Shown here piece by piece: positions 36,112-45,736 of a stretch of 64,000 nt of DNA (positions are counted from its first letter, which is position 1; each line of letters starts with the position of its first letter). The DNA is taken from assembly GCA_964351365.1 (NCBI GenBank), contig CAYGNP010000007.1, positions 31,283 to 95,282 of the forward strand. Direction: 5' to 3'. The DNA is from UBA1672 sp964351365. GTDB lineage: Bacteria; Pseudomonadota; Alphaproteobacteria; Micavibrionales; Micavibrionaceae. Position numbers and translations under genes: made by a program. The notes under the pieces were generated by a model that did not search any database, was not told the DNA's origin, and was given only the letters and a program-made list of their open reading frames with translations.

Positions 36112-39100
36112 ATGCGCGTAAACACAACCAGTCTTGCCAAGTATACATTGCTTCCCGGCATATTGCCGCGGATCAAGTATTTGATTGGGTCTGGCTTTGC
36201 GTTTTTGGCCGGGTTGATTGCTATTATCTATAGTAACGTTGGTTTATTACCTCCTCATCACACTTATCTTGATCCTAAAAATTTCGGGCGGTTTGGGATT
36301 CGTCATGTTATCGCTGAGGCTGGACGAGGGCTTGTGTTTAAGCGTGAAAACAGAGACAAGATCATTATTTATTTTCTCATTTTGGGGGGGATTGTTGTCT
36401 TAACCCTGCAGTTTGTCCTGTTGGGGTTTTCGTTTTTTTCCAGCTCTGCATTTGCTGGAAGCTTATGGTACGACTATTTTGTTACTACCTCGGTTGGACC
36501 ATCTCAGGATATGGCGTTTGTCATTCTGGATAAAGTCTTTGGTGTGATGCAATTTTCTGGAACCAACTCGGCAATCGGGTTTTTTGATTCCTGTATTTCA
36601 GATCTTTCCACGCCTTGCCGTGATATTCAGGGACAGGTCATTAATTCACCAACTTCTTTTCCTACACCTATGCATCTTGCTCTACATCAGATGCTCGGCT
36701 TTTACAGTCTTGGTATTGCGTTTATTTCTTTTGCTGTGCTTTTATATTTCGTTGTTGCGATTGTTGGTGAGACTATTACTTCGGGTACCCCATTTGGAAA
36801 AAGGATGAACAAGGCCTGGTTTATCCCAAGGCTTATCGTATTTTTTCTCTTGATCGCGCCGATTAGTTATTCAGGGAATAATGCAGGTATTAATGTTGGA
36901 CAGCTTGTAACTCTATATGCTGCGAAATATGGATCGAATATGGCGACGAATGCCTGGCTGACATTTGTTGATTCAGGGGCAAGTGCAAATGCAGCAGCAG
37001 GTCAAAGTGTTACGAGTCTGATGTCTGTTAATCAAAGAATCATTGCGCGGCCCAATGCGCCAGAGATTGGAGGTTTAACCCAATTTATGCATTTGGTCCG
37101 TATGTGCATTTTTGCGCAAAAAATTGTTCACGGTATTGATGTGTTGCCATATATTGTTCGTGAGCCTAGCTCAGACAGTACAACAATTGTTCCAAGCTTG
37201 ACCGGTGGTACGGGTTATCCCTATGACAGAGCATTCAATGTAAGTGACGATTATTTGGACTATTTTATCAATTCCGGCTTTACTGTGCGGCCCTTTCATG
37301 AGGCGGCGGAGTTTTCGCGCTATCGTGATGTCATTTTGCGTTTTGGGCATCGTGACCCGCCTTTGGGCAATCCGCTAAATCTTAATAATCCGCCTGAGTC
37401 ACATGATCAGGATTGGGGTTATGTTGATCCTACATGCGGGGAGCTTCGTTTTGAGATGACTTCACTTGATGAATTTGTGGTTGGTCCTTCTCCTTCTGCC
37501 ATTTTCCCTATACAGGATAATTACTTTTACTTTATCGGTGTTTATCTTGCCGGTGGAAAGCCTACGCTTGATGTTACAACCTATTGTATGCTGCAGGCGA
37601 TCATGCCTCATGGGCATGATGGCTCTTGTGTGGATGATAGCTATGCGGCTGCGGGCGGGGGTTTGGGTTTTGATTTTAGCTCTGATACGAAATGGCTGAC
37701 TGCTGAGGCAGCTCGGGCGAGTATTGAGTATTTTAATGCTGCGAACAAGCTTTTGCTATCAGGTGAGGATGTGGATTGGAATAGCTATAATTATAATCCG
37801 AGTATTGATATGTTTGCTGACGCTGCGGTTAATTCTAATGGCGTGAATGCTTTTACAGAAAACGCAGCCTATTCTGGAAATGCGCTTATGAGCCCGGAAA
37901 TCCGCGAGCGAGGATGGGCAGGAGCGGCACTATGGTATAACCAAATTGCAGAGCTTAATGGTATATTTGCGTCTGCTGTTCAAAATGTGCCCAGGCCTCA
38001 TAGGTACCCGAAAGTGATGGAGACTGTCGCAGATGCACACAGGGCAGTAGATACGAACATGTCTTATATCGAGCGCTTTAATCCGCGTCTTGCTAATGGT
38101 CAAAAAGTTGATTTTGAAAAAGAGGGAGATCAGTATATTGCCTCTGCCCTTTACAGTGCGTTCGAGTTTTGGAATAGAGCCTCTGTTCAGGAGACGATAG
38201 TAACACGTGCGAGCGGGAATGCGATTGTTGATACAATCAATATGATTATCGGTTCGAACGGTCTTTATGACATCATGGAAAATGATGGCGTTTTTCCTCT
38301 TGCTTTGATTAGTGGGTTAGGCAAGTCTATGGTGGACGCATCGTTGCGTAACTTATTTGTGGGTATTGTAGGGCAAGGTGTTGGAGAGCTTTTATCTGAT
38401 GACTTTATTGGCAATCTTGCGAGAGTTGCGAGTAAGTTTTCCTTTCGTTTTGGTATGATAGGTTTATCGATCGGATTTATCTTGTATTATGTTGTGCCGA
38501 TTTTACCGTTTTTATATTTTTTCTTTGCTTTTAGCGGTTGGGTCAAAAGTATTTTTGAAGCAATTGTTGCTATGCCGCTGTGGGCGCTTGCACATATCAA
38601 GATTGATGGGGAGGGGTTACCGGGGCCTTGGGCGACCAACGGTTATTTCCTTTTGTTTGAGATTTTTGTCCGTCCGACGCTGATTATCTTTGGTTTTATA
38701 TTCAGTATTGGCTTGTTCTCGGCGTTGGTGAATGAGTTACATCGTTCTTACCATCTTTTGACCCTTGTTGCGACGGGCTATGATCTTGAGGCCACGCTTT
38801 TTGCTTCGGATGGAGCTGGCGCGAATGTGGCTCAGACTTTGCCTAATGGTTCTGGTCAACAGAGAATTGACATGATGCGCGGGCCTGTGGATGAGCTTTT
38901 CTATACGATCATGTACACGATTATTGTTTATATGATTGCGATTTCTTGTTTCAAGCTGGTGGATCAGATACCCAATAATATCTTGCGCTGGATGGGTATG
39001 ACGGTCAGTACGTTCCATGAGAGTATTGGTGACCCCGCGACTGAGCTGACTGGTAAGCTTTACCGCGGGACGCAGACCACGAACGCACAGTTAATTCAGA

Positions 39101-39159
39101 TGATTGAGGGTGCGCAAAGTAATACCTTGACCAATACTCAGCTTGCGCTTGGAAAATAA
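36112..39159 (+). CDS. DotA/TraY family membrane protein, paralogue 3
   Basis: A 1015-aa third paralogue. The shared signature reads AALWYNQIAELNG near residue 599 and CFKLVDQIPNNILRW near 950, with the conserved LWALAHIKIDGEGLPG loop between the last helices. The N-terminal NFGRFGIRHVIAEAGRGLVF matches the others. The extracytoplasmic domain carries extra cysteines (SCISDLSTPC, PTCGEL, CMLQ, SCVDD), suggesting disulfides. GTAGGAGA gives a strong ribosome site. It ends 10 bases from the convergent mlaC gene. No other Dot/Icm-type gene lies in the window. Confidence 0.72.
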   Translation: MRVNTTSLAKYTLLPGILPRIKYLIGSGFAFLAGLIAIIYSNVGLLPPHHTYLDPKNFGRFGIRHVIAEAGRGLVFKRENRDKIIIYFLILGGIVVLTLQFVLLGFSFFSSSAFAGSLWYDYFVTTSVGPSQDMAFVILDKVFGVMQFSGTNSAIGFFDSCISDLSTPCRDIQGQVINSPTSFPTPMHLALHQMLGFYSLGIAFISFAVLLYFVVAIVGETITSGTPFGKRMNKAWFIPRLIVFFLLIAPISYSGNNAGINVGQLVTLYAAKYGSNMATNAWLTFVDSGASANAAAGQSVTSLMSVNQRIIARPNAPEIGGLTQFMHLVRMCIFAQKIVHGIDVLPYIVREPSSDSTTIVPSLTGGTGYPYDRAFNVSDDYLDYFINSGFTVRPFHEAAEFSRYRDVILRFGHRDPPLGNPLNLNNPPESHDQDWGYVDPTCGELRFEMTSLDEFVVGPSPSAIFPIQDNYFYFIGVYLAGGKPTLDVTTYCMLQAIMPHGHDGSCVDDSYAAAGGGLGFDFSSDTKWLTAEAARASIEYFNAANKLLLSGEDVDWNSYNYNPSIDMFADAAVNSNGVNAFTENAAYSGNALMSPEIRERGWAGAALWYNQIAELNGIFASAVQNVPRPHRYPKVMETVADAHRAVDTNMSYIERFNPRLANGQKVDFEKEGDQYIASALYSAFEFWNRASVQETIVTRASGNAIVDTINMIIGSNGLYDIMENDGVFPLALISGLGKSMVDASLRNLFVGIVGQGVGELLSDDFIGNLARVASKFSFRFGMIGLSIGFILYYVVPILPFLYFFFAFSGWVKSIFEAIVAMPLWALAHIKIDGEGLPGPWATNGYFLLFEIFVRPTLIIFGFIFSIGLFSALVNELHRSYHLLTLVATGYDLEATLFASDGAGANVAQTLPNGSGQQRIDMMRGPVDELFYTIMYTIIVYMIAISCFKLVDQIPNNILRWMGMTVSTFHESIGDPATELTGKLYRGTQTTNAQLIQMIEGAQSNTLTNTQLALGK

Positions 39160-39169
39160 ATAAAGTGTA

Positions 39170-39829
39170 TTAATTTTCTTTTTCAAGATGCGCGATCAGC
39201 GTTTCAACCTTACCGCCACCACGCTGGATCACTGAGGCGAAGTCAGAGCGCTGCGTCAGGGACATGCTCACGCCCTCGACGATGATGTCGACAACTTTTA
39301 ATGAGCCATCCTTCTTTTTTCGTACGCGCCAGTCTATCCGCACTTCAGAGCCGGTTTTAGGAATGATTTTCGAGGCCACAAGGGCGTCTGAGTCGCTTTG
39401 GGGGCGGGCAGAGGTAACCATCAGGCTTTCCCCGTTATAATCGCCAAATCTGCGTGAATAGACATCCACGACCATATCTTCAAAGAGGGAGAGATATTTC
39501 TTTTTTTCTGCGGCGGTGACGGTGTTCCAGTAACGGCCAAGGGCAAAGCGTGCGATTGTATTCAAGTCAAAGTTTTTATCTAAAAACTTGCGGAATTCTT
39601 TCTTTTTTTGTTCTTCTGTCAGGGATTTATCCTGCAAAAACATAATGCCGTTCTCTGCCATATCGGTCACGAAGGCCTGTGCTTTTGTAGACAGGTCTTG
39701 CTCTGCTACAGTCACTACCAATGAATTTTTGGGGTTATAATCTATTACCGCGTTCATTGATCGAGCGTTTGTGGGTAGCCCTAATAATCCTGTTGTTGTC
39801 ATTAATGTTATTATTATTTTTTTGTGCAC
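39170..39829 (-). CDS. mlaC: MlaC-like phospholipid-binding protein (Ttg2D family)
   Basis: A 219-aa periplasmic lipid shuttle that carries phospholipids between the MlaA outer-membrane complex and the MlaFEDB inner-membrane transporter. A weak signal peptide (residues 1-24) is followed by the family core: FRKFLDKNFDLNTIARFALGRYW near residue 80 and IDWRVRKKKDGSLKVVDIIVEGVSM near 160. The start is GTG at 39829 with GGGAG six bases upstream; no in-frame ATG precedes the signal region. It lies 70 bases downstream of mlaA on the same strand, and the pair probably forms an operon. Confidence 0.87.
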   Translation of the reverse strand: MHKKIIITLMTTTGLLGLPTNARSMNAVIDYNPKNSLVVTVAEQDLSTKAQAFVTDMAENGIMFLQDKSLTEEQKKKEFRKFLDKNFDLNTIARFALGRYWNTVTAAEKKKYLSLFEDMVVDVYSRRFGDYNGESLMVTSARPQSDSDALVASKIIPKTGSEVRIDWRVRKKKDGSLKVVDIIVEGVSMSLTQRSDFASVIQRGGGKVETLIAHLEKEN

Positions 39830-39899
39830 ATCACGCTCCCTTGCTTTACGTCAATTTTTGCTTTTTGATGTATTGCATTTTTGTGATCATTCTTCAATG

Positions 39900-40703
39900 T
39901 TATTCGTCATAATCAGGGATATCGACTACCTGTTCACCCATGCTTGTTTTTACATCATTAACAATGTTAGCGCGATGTTGATAATAGATACTACGAATGG
40001 CAGCATAGTAGTCGATTGAGCCTCTTTCGACCTCGAGTAAAGTATCCATAAGAGAATCGCGAATGCTCAGGTAATCCAGGCCAAATTTGGCATAATAGAT
40101 GCCGTCTTCGTCTATGTTGGAGAGGTATAGCCTAAAGGGGTCAGCAGCGGAGTCAACCAAGTAGCCGGAATAATCACGCAAAGAGGATGGGCCAATGAGC
40201 GGTAGAACGAAATAGGGCCCATGGCCTACGCCCCAAATAGCAAGAGTTTGGCCGAAATCCTCGGGTTCGTATTCAATGCCTTCGTAACCAGCAAGGTCAA
40301 AGAGGCCGCCTATGCCTAGCGTTGAGTTGATAATTGTGCGCGAGAGAATATTTCCGGCGCCTTCAATATCGCCTTGGAGAATTTCGTTTGTGAAATTGAT
40401 TGGGCTGCGCAGGTTTTTTAAGACGTTATCGATGCTTGTTCTAACCGGTTTTGGCGCAACTGTTCTGTATCCGCGTATCACGGGATTTATGACTGCTTTA
40501 TCTGCCGCGAGGTTGAAGGCCATGATCTTGCGATTTGTGTCTTCGAAGGGGTCTTGAATGGTTAGGCCACCTTCTTGAATTTCACCTGATTTGCCAGAGG
40601 CACAGCCACCTATGGAAAGCGCTGCAAAAGTAACGAGAATTAGGTTTTTTGCCAAGAATACTGCGCTTTTTTGTTTTTCAGTCTGTGATGAGAACTGTGC
40701 CAT
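39900..40703 (-). CDS. mlaA: MlaA (VacJ) outer-membrane lipoprotein
   Basis: A 267-aa lipoprotein that removes mislocalised phospholipids from the outer leaflet and passes them to MlaC. The lipobox IGGC places the acylated cysteine at residue 34, rather late because of a 12-residue polar N-terminus. DPFEDTNRKIMAFN, the central LGIGGLFDLA and the YFVLPLIGPSSLRD motif are typical of MlaA. A Glu/Asp-rich end (IPDYDE) closes it. The 122-base region upstream is AT-rich and probably holds its promoter. Confidence 0.92.
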   Translation of the reverse strand: MAQFSSQTEKQKSAVFLAKNLILVTFAALSIGGCASGKSGEIQEGGLTIQDPFEDTNRKIMAFNLAADKAVINPVIRGYRTVAPKPVRTSIDNVLKNLRSPINFTNEILQGDIEGAGNILSRTIINSTLGIGGLFDLAGYEGIEYEPEDFGQTLAIWGVGHGPYFVLPLIGPSSLRDYSGYLVDSAADPFRLYLSNIDEDGIYYAKFGLDYLSIRDSLMDTLLEVERGSIDYYAAIRSIYYQHRANIVNDVKTSMGEQVVDIPDYDE

Positions 40704-40825
40704 GTAAATGCCCTGTTTGGAAAAATAATTTATTGAATTATGCTACTCAGAAAAATTTCTTATATACTATATAGCATAGTTTTACTACCAGATGATTAAC
40801 AGCAAAATTAAGTTTTTGTCATGTT

Positions 40826-41953
40826 TTAACCATCTTCCATATTCATCATGACCGATAAACCCAGTAAAAATGCGATAAGGGCCGGAGCCCATGCTGCCAG
40901 CATAACAGGGATTTGGCGGGATACGCCCATAGCCTGAAGGAAGCTGGAGGTAAAAAAGATGAAAAACCCTATCATGACGCCTGTTACGATCATGATAAAT
41001 GTTCCTTTTGAACGAGGGGGGCGCATGGATACGGTTGCGGCGAGTAGAATCATAGCGCAAAACATGAGGGGCTGAGAGAGAAGCGTGTGATAATGCACTT
41101 TCAGGCGTGTAGCATCAAAGCCGGTTTGTTCCAAGGTTCTGATGTAGGCAGGGAGTTTCCAGAATGACATGCTTTCGGGGGAGGAGAAGCTCTCTTCAAT
41201 ATCTTGAATCGTCAGTGTTGTCGGAACGGCGTATGTATCCTCACGGAGCGGTGGCGCTCCGGGTTTATTGATTATTACGTCTTTGAGTGTCCAAAAATCG
41301 TTGGTGAGTGTTGCATCCTTTGCATCAATTCTTTGGAGGAAATCATTGGTGTTTGTAAAATACATGACGGTGATATTTTGCAAAAGCCATTCGGGTTGCT
41401 TAACTTTTTGGGCGTGCATGATGATGTAGCCTTCGATCAGATTATTGCTTTGGGTGCTTGATTCGATCAGTACGGATTGCTTGAGCCAGAGGCCTTCTTC
41501 GAAGACTGCAATCTGGCTTTGTTGGCGTTTAAGGTGCGTGCGCTCAAGCTGTTCAAACTTTCCGATAAAGACTGCACCCACAGGGTTTATGACGGTCATA
41601 TGAAACAGGCCAAGGATGATGGAGGCAAGCGTTATCGGCAATAAGAACTGCCAGATGGAGAAACCGGATGCGCGGATAACAATCAATTCGTACTGACGGG
41701 TTAACTGCCAGAAGGTAAACATGGTGCTGAAGAGTATTGCAAAAGGAAGAAGGGTTTGCCCAACTTCTGGGAGTTTCAGGAGGCCCATTTGCAAGACAAG
41801 GATCAATGGAACATCGGTGTATTTGCTGGCGCGGCGTATGAGCTCTACTGTATCGAAAAGATAGATGATGCTGAGAAGTGCAAGAAGCAGAGTAAGGAAG
41901 TTTAGGATATATCTCTTCGTGAGATAAAGGCTTAAGGTTTTGGTAATTTTCAT
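40826..41953 (-). CDS. lptG: LPS export permease LptG
   Basis: One of the two permease halves of the LptBFGC exporter that extracts LPS from the inner membrane. The 375-aa protein has three N-terminal helices, a periplasmic beta-jellyroll domain (residues ~130-260) and three C-terminal helices, with LYLTKRYILNFL at the start and ARSTVS-like RPPRSKG loop near the end. Its ATG overlaps the stop of lptF (ATGA), so the two permeases are coupled. The partner genes lptC, lptA and lptB are about 20 kb away. Confidence 0.9.
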   Translation of the reverse strand: MKITKTLSLYLTKRYILNFLTLLLALLSIIYLFDTVELIRRASKYTDVPLILVLQMGLLKLPEVGQTLLPFAILFSTMFTFWQLTRQYELIVIRASGFSIWQFLLPITLASIILGLFHMTVINPVGAVFIGKFEQLERTHLKRQQSQIAVFEEGLWLKQSVLIESSTQSNNLIEGYIIMHAQKVKQPEWLLQNITVMYFTNTNDFLQRIDAKDATLTNDFWTLKDVIINKPGAPPLREDTYAVPTTLTIQDIEESFSSPESMSFWKLPAYIRTLEQTGFDATRLKVHYHTLLSQPLMFCAMILLAATVSMRPPRSKGTFIMIVTGVMIGFFIFFTSSFLQAMGVSRQIPVMLAAWAPALIAFLLGLSVMMNMEDG

Positions 41954-43086
41954 GCGGGTTTGCTTTTGTTTTTATTGGCGGCGAATAGCTTGTACCTCAG
42001 AGGTTCGCTGTTTTTGCTTAAGGCGAAAAGGGCTGTGATAATAGGCAGCAGGGTTATGATATACATTAAAACCAGCCCTGTGTCCTGATTGCGGGCGAAG
42101 TTATAGGCGGTCAAGAATAGGCTCTGGATGCAGATTACGCCGATGATTGCGCTGCAAATTTTCAGACTTTGTCCACGTCTGTCTGTGGGTCCAAGCAATA
42201 ATGCACACAGGGCTATGAGGGGAAAGGTCAGTGCCAGTAGTGGGCCGGTGATGCGCCTGTGGATTTCTGTTTTGAACTCCTGAAGGTTTTCGCGGTCTTT
42301 TTTGTTTAAAAGGTCAGGATTTAATAATTCTGTGATTGTGCGTTCATCGGGTTCGGCCCATCGCTCTCGCGCTATACCGCTTTTGGGAAGATCAATTGTG
42401 TACTGATCGAATGTCAGAGTTTGTAAAATCTTTGACTTTGGATTGTATTCTTGCCGTGATCCGTTGAAAACGATCACCTGATGCGCGTCTTCACCGGCAA
42501 CGATAATACCGCTTTTCGCCAGGATAGTTGAGGGGAGTTTTTCAGAATCGCGCGTGTCATGGATCATAAGGCCTGCAAGTTCCCCGTCTGGTCTGCGCTC
42601 TCGGATATAGACGGTTAAGCCTTTGCCAAGGGCGTTAAATACACCCTCGCGAAAGAGGATATTTGAGAAGTCGGCTTTGAGCTCGACTCGCATTTGCTGC
42701 ATTTTTGCCAGAGATGTCGGGGCGACCCAGAATGTGATTCCCCATAAAAATATTGTGGTTATTATGCCCAAAATTATGGCAGGCTTGGCTAAATCCATTG
42801 TGGAATGACCTATGCCGCGCATCGCTATAAGCTCTGAGTCCAGAATCATCTTGTTATAGATGAACAGGGTCGCGGACATCAGGGAGAGGGGGATGATGAT
42901 CTCAAAAAACCTTGGCAATGCAAGGGCGGTAAGAAACCAGAATGCGCTGGCGGAGGAGCCAGCGTTCATGATCATCTCCAAAAAGCGCAGGGATTGGGTC
43001 AGGAAGATAATGAGCGTCAGCACAACGCCCACAAAAAGCGTAGCGATCAAAAGATTTTTAAATAGGTAACGATCAAATATTTTCAT
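41950..43086 (-). CDS. lptF: LPS export permease LptF
   Basis: The second permease half of the LPS exporter, 378 aa. FDRYLFKNLLIATLFV at the start, FLTALALPRFFEIIIPLSLM in the second helix and the ELIAMRGIG coupling loop near residue 85 (contact with LptB) mark the family. The periplasmic domain spans ~130-260, followed by three helices and a basic tail. It is the first gene of the lptF-lptG pair and is divergent from pepA across 111 bases that must contain both promoters. Confidence 0.9.
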   Translation of the reverse strand: MKIFDRYLFKNLLIATLFVGVVLTLIIFLTQSLRFLEMIMNAGSSASAFWFLTALALPRFFEIIIPLSLMSATLFIYNKMILDSELIAMRGIGHSTMDLAKPAIILGIITTIFLWGITFWVAPTSLAKMQQMRVELKADFSNILFREGVFNALGKGLTVYIRERRPDGELAGLMIHDTRDSEKLPSTILAKSGIIVAGEDAHQVIVFNGSRQEYNPKSKILQTLTFDQYTIDLPKSGIARERWAEPDERTITELLNPDLLNKKDRENLQEFKTEIHRRITGPLLALTFPLIALCALLLGPTDRRGQSLKICSAIIGVICIQSLFLTAYNFARNQDTGLVLMYIITLLPIITALFALSKNSEPLRYKLFAANKNKSKPA

Positions 43087-43197
43087 TTATTTTTTTATCT
43101 GGATTTTGTCATGCTACTGGTCATTTTGTTTAAGAGGTAATAGTATAGAAGCGTTTCAAGAGAACCAAATCATTTTTTATAACCGACAGGATCAGGC

Positions 43198-44709
43198 ATG
43201 AGTGTGACGATTTCTTTTTCCAAAGCGCCCTTAAAAACCGCAGAGGCGGCGGTTTTGTGTTTTTATGAGGGCAAGGAGTCCAGTGGATCGATTGGCTCAC
43301 TCAATTACGAATTTCACGGCTTTATTGACCATGTTTTGGGGAAAAGCCGCAGTTTTTCAGGAAAGTTCGGTCAGGTTGAGATTCTGATTGCGCCGGAAAA
43401 TGCGCCATATGATTATGTGATTTTGCTAGGGTGTGGAAAAAGGGAAAAGCTTAGCGCTGTTGAGGCAGAAAAGCTTGGTGGAAAGCTATGCGCAGCTTTG
43501 GAGAAGAGTAACATTCAAAGCCTAGAGTTTTATGCCGATAACGAGATTCTCATGAGCGGAGAAATGAGCGCCAGCCTTGCTGCCGGGATCGTTTTGAGGT
43601 CGTATCGTTTTGATCGGTATCAGAGCAAAAAGCCTGATGATGAGGGCAAGAAATATCTTCGAGAGGCTCATTTTGTTGTGTTTGAGGCCGATGCCGCGCA
43701 AAGGCAATATACCTGCCTTAAGGCCGTGAATGAGGGCGTGTTTTTTGCGCGTGATCTCGTGAATGAGCCGCCGAACGAGCTGTATCCCGATGCGTACGCC
43801 AAGCGCATAAAAGCGGAGCTCAAACCGCTGGGGGTGGAGGTTGAGATTCTTGATGAGAAGAAGATGAAGAAGCTTGGCATGGGCGCGCTGCTTGCGGTCG
43901 GGCAAGGGTCTGATGCGCCGCCGCGCATGGTTATTATGCGCTGGAGTGGGGATAAGGCTTGCTCGGATGCGCCGCTGGCGTTTGTCGGCAAGGGTGTTAC
44001 GTTTGATACGGGCGGGATTTCGCTCAAGCCCGGGCCTGGCATGGAAGAGATGAAGATGGATATGGGCGGCTCGGCAGCCGTTGTCGGTTTGATGATTGCA
44101 CTGGCGCGGCGCAAGGCCAAGGTCAATGTTGTGGGCGTTGTGGGGCTGGTTGAGAATATGCCCTCGGCGCGGGCGTACAGACCGGCGGATATTATTACTT
44201 CCTATGCGGGTAAAACGATTGAGGTTTTGAATACGGACGCCGAAGGGCGTCTTGTGCTGGCGGATGCGCTGTCTTATGTGCAGGATATCTATAAGCCGAG
44301 CCTGATTGTTGATCTTGCAACGCTGACGGGGGCGATGATTGTGGCTTTGGGTCATGAATATTGCGGCACGTTTGTGACGGATGATGGCTTGTGGGAGCAG
44401 ATGGAAAAGGCCGGGCGCGATACGGATGAGAAGCTCTGGCGGATGCCTCTGGATGAGGCGTGGAAGAAGGAGATGGAGGGCAGTATTACCGATGTGCAGA
44501 ATATGGCTAAATCGGGCCGCGATGCAGGATCGTGTACAGCGGCGGGGTTCTTGCATCATTTCATAGCACCTGATGTGCCCTGGGCGCATATGGATATTGC
44601 GGGTACGGCGTGGATTAAGACAGAGCGCGACATAGTGCCGAAATATGGCACGGGCTTTGGCGTGCGGTTATTGAACCGTTTTGTGATGGATCATTATGAG
44701 CAGGTCTGA
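43198..44709 (+). CDS. pepA: Leucyl aminopeptidase PepA (M17)
   Basis: A 503-aa cytosolic dizinc aminopeptidase that removes N-terminal residues from peptides. The C-terminal catalytic domain carries the M17 signature NTDAEGRLVLADAL (residues ~347-360), the metal and catalytic lysine motif VGKGVTFDTGGISLKP near 265 and DMGGSAAV near 285. The N-terminal DNA-binding-type macro-like domain is also present (residues 1-165). Its last 14 bases overlap the start of the next gene. Confidence 0.95.
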   Translation: MSVTISFSKAPLKTAEAAVLCFYEGKESSGSIGSLNYEFHGFIDHVLGKSRSFSGKFGQVEILIAPENAPYDYVILLGCGKREKLSAVEAEKLGGKLCAALEKSNIQSLEFYADNEILMSGEMSASLAAGIVLRSYRFDRYQSKKPDDEGKKYLREAHFVVFEADAAQRQYTCLKAVNEGVFFARDLVNEPPNELYPDAYAKRIKAELKPLGVEVEILDEKKMKKLGMGALLAVGQGSDAPPRMVIMRWSGDKACSDAPLAFVGKGVTFDTGGISLKPGPGMEEMKMDMGGSAAVVGLMIALARRKAKVNVVGVVGLVENMPSARAYRPADIITSYAGKTIEVLNTDAEGRLVLADALSYVQDIYKPSLIVDLATLTGAMIVALGHEYCGTFVTDDGLWEQMEKAGRDTDEKLWRMPLDEAWKKEMEGSITDVQNMAKSGRDAGSCTAAGFLHHFIAPDVPWAHMDIAGTAWIKTERDIVPKYGTGFGVRLLNRFVMDHYEQV

Positions 44710-45736
44710 GAGGGCGCTGCGCAGTGTTGCTGATCTTCGTGATGCCGGTTTTTCTGTTGATGGCCTTGAGGCCGTGGCGCAGCGCTATGATATTGGTGTA
44801 AGCCCTACCATGCTTGGGCAGATTGGCACGCAGGGTGATGCTGTGGGGGCGCAGTTTATCCCCAGTGGGCGCGAGCTTGAGGTGCGCACCGATGAGGTGG
44901 AGGATCCGATTGGGGATAAGGCGCACAGTCCGGTTCGAGGCATTGTTCATCGCTATCCGGATCGTGTGTTGCTCAAAATTACGAATATTTGCGCCGTTTA
45001 TTGCCGTTATTGTTTCCGCCGCGAGATGATTGGGGCGGGGTCGGATCATCTGTCTCCTGAAGATATTGGCGGGGCGATTGATTATATCAAGGCGCATCCG
45101 GAGATTTGGGAGGTGATTCTGACCGGGGGCGATCCGTTTATCCTGTCTGCAGGCAAGCTTGAAAAGGTGATTTTGGCACTGAATGATGTGCCTCATGTTA
45201 AAATTTTGCGCATTCATAGCCGGATGCCGGTTGCTGACCCCTTGAAAATAAACGAAACGATTGTGAGCGTTTTGAAAAAATCTATTCATGCCGTTCAAAT
45301 TGTGATTCATGTCAATCACGTTCAGGAAATTTCGGATGATGCACGCGCGGCCATATCGCTCCTGAACGGTGCGAATTGTTCGCTGTTTTCGCAGTCAGTT
45401 TTATTGCGCGGTGTGAATGATGATGCGCAAACCCTTGAGATATTGTTCCGTACGCTGGTTGCTCTTCATGTGAAGCCGTATTATCTGCATCATCTTGACC
45501 GGGCGCGGGGAACTGGGCATTTCCGCGTATCTCTGGCGCGCGGTCGGCAGATTATGAAGGATTTGCAAGGGCGGGTGTCCGGGTTGTGCTTGCCGCATTA
45601 TATGCTAGATATTCCAGGTGGTTACGGGAAAATTCCAATCCATGAAGGGTATGTGCGCCATGAGCATGATACTTGTTACGTGGTTGAGGATTATAAGGGG
45701 CACATGCATATGTATGATGAAGGGGCGGGCGCATGA
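44696..45736 (+). CDS. Lysine-2,3-aminomutase-like radical SAM protein (KamA/EpmB family)
   Basis: A 346-aa radical SAM protein. The iron-sulfur motif is C99-x3-C103-x2-C106 (CAVYCRYC). LTGGDPFIL near residue 142 binds SAM, and DIPGGYGKIPI near the C-terminus holds the PLP lysine found in lysine aminomutases. The length is that of EpmB/YjeK, which makes beta-lysine for elongation factor P, rather than of the longer catabolic KamA. No efp or epmA gene is nearby. It overlaps pepA and is followed by holC with a 4-base overlap. Confidence 0.87.
   Translation: MSRSERALRSVADLRDAGFSVDGLEAVAQRYDIGVSPTMLGQIGTQGDAVGAQFIPSGRELEVRTDEVEDPIGDKAHSPVRGIVHRYPDRVLLKITNICAVYCRYCFRREMIGAGSDHLSPEDIGGAIDYIKAHPEIWEVILTGGDPFILSAGKLEKVILALNDVPHVKILRIHSRMPVADPLKINETIVSVLKKSIHAVQIVIHVNHVQEISDDARAAISLLNGANCSLFSQSVLLRGVNDDAQTLEILFRTLVALHVKPYYLHHLDRARGTGHFRVSLARGRQIMKDLQGRVSGLCLPHYMLDIPGGYGKIPIHEGYVRHEHDTCYVVEDYKGHMHMYDEGAGA

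Noticed and set aside
43522..44589. Long open frame (355 codons) on the minus strand inside pepA
   Set aside because: It lies wholly opposite a conserved M17 peptidase, has a basic His/Arg-rich composition typical of an antisense shadow frame and matches no family.
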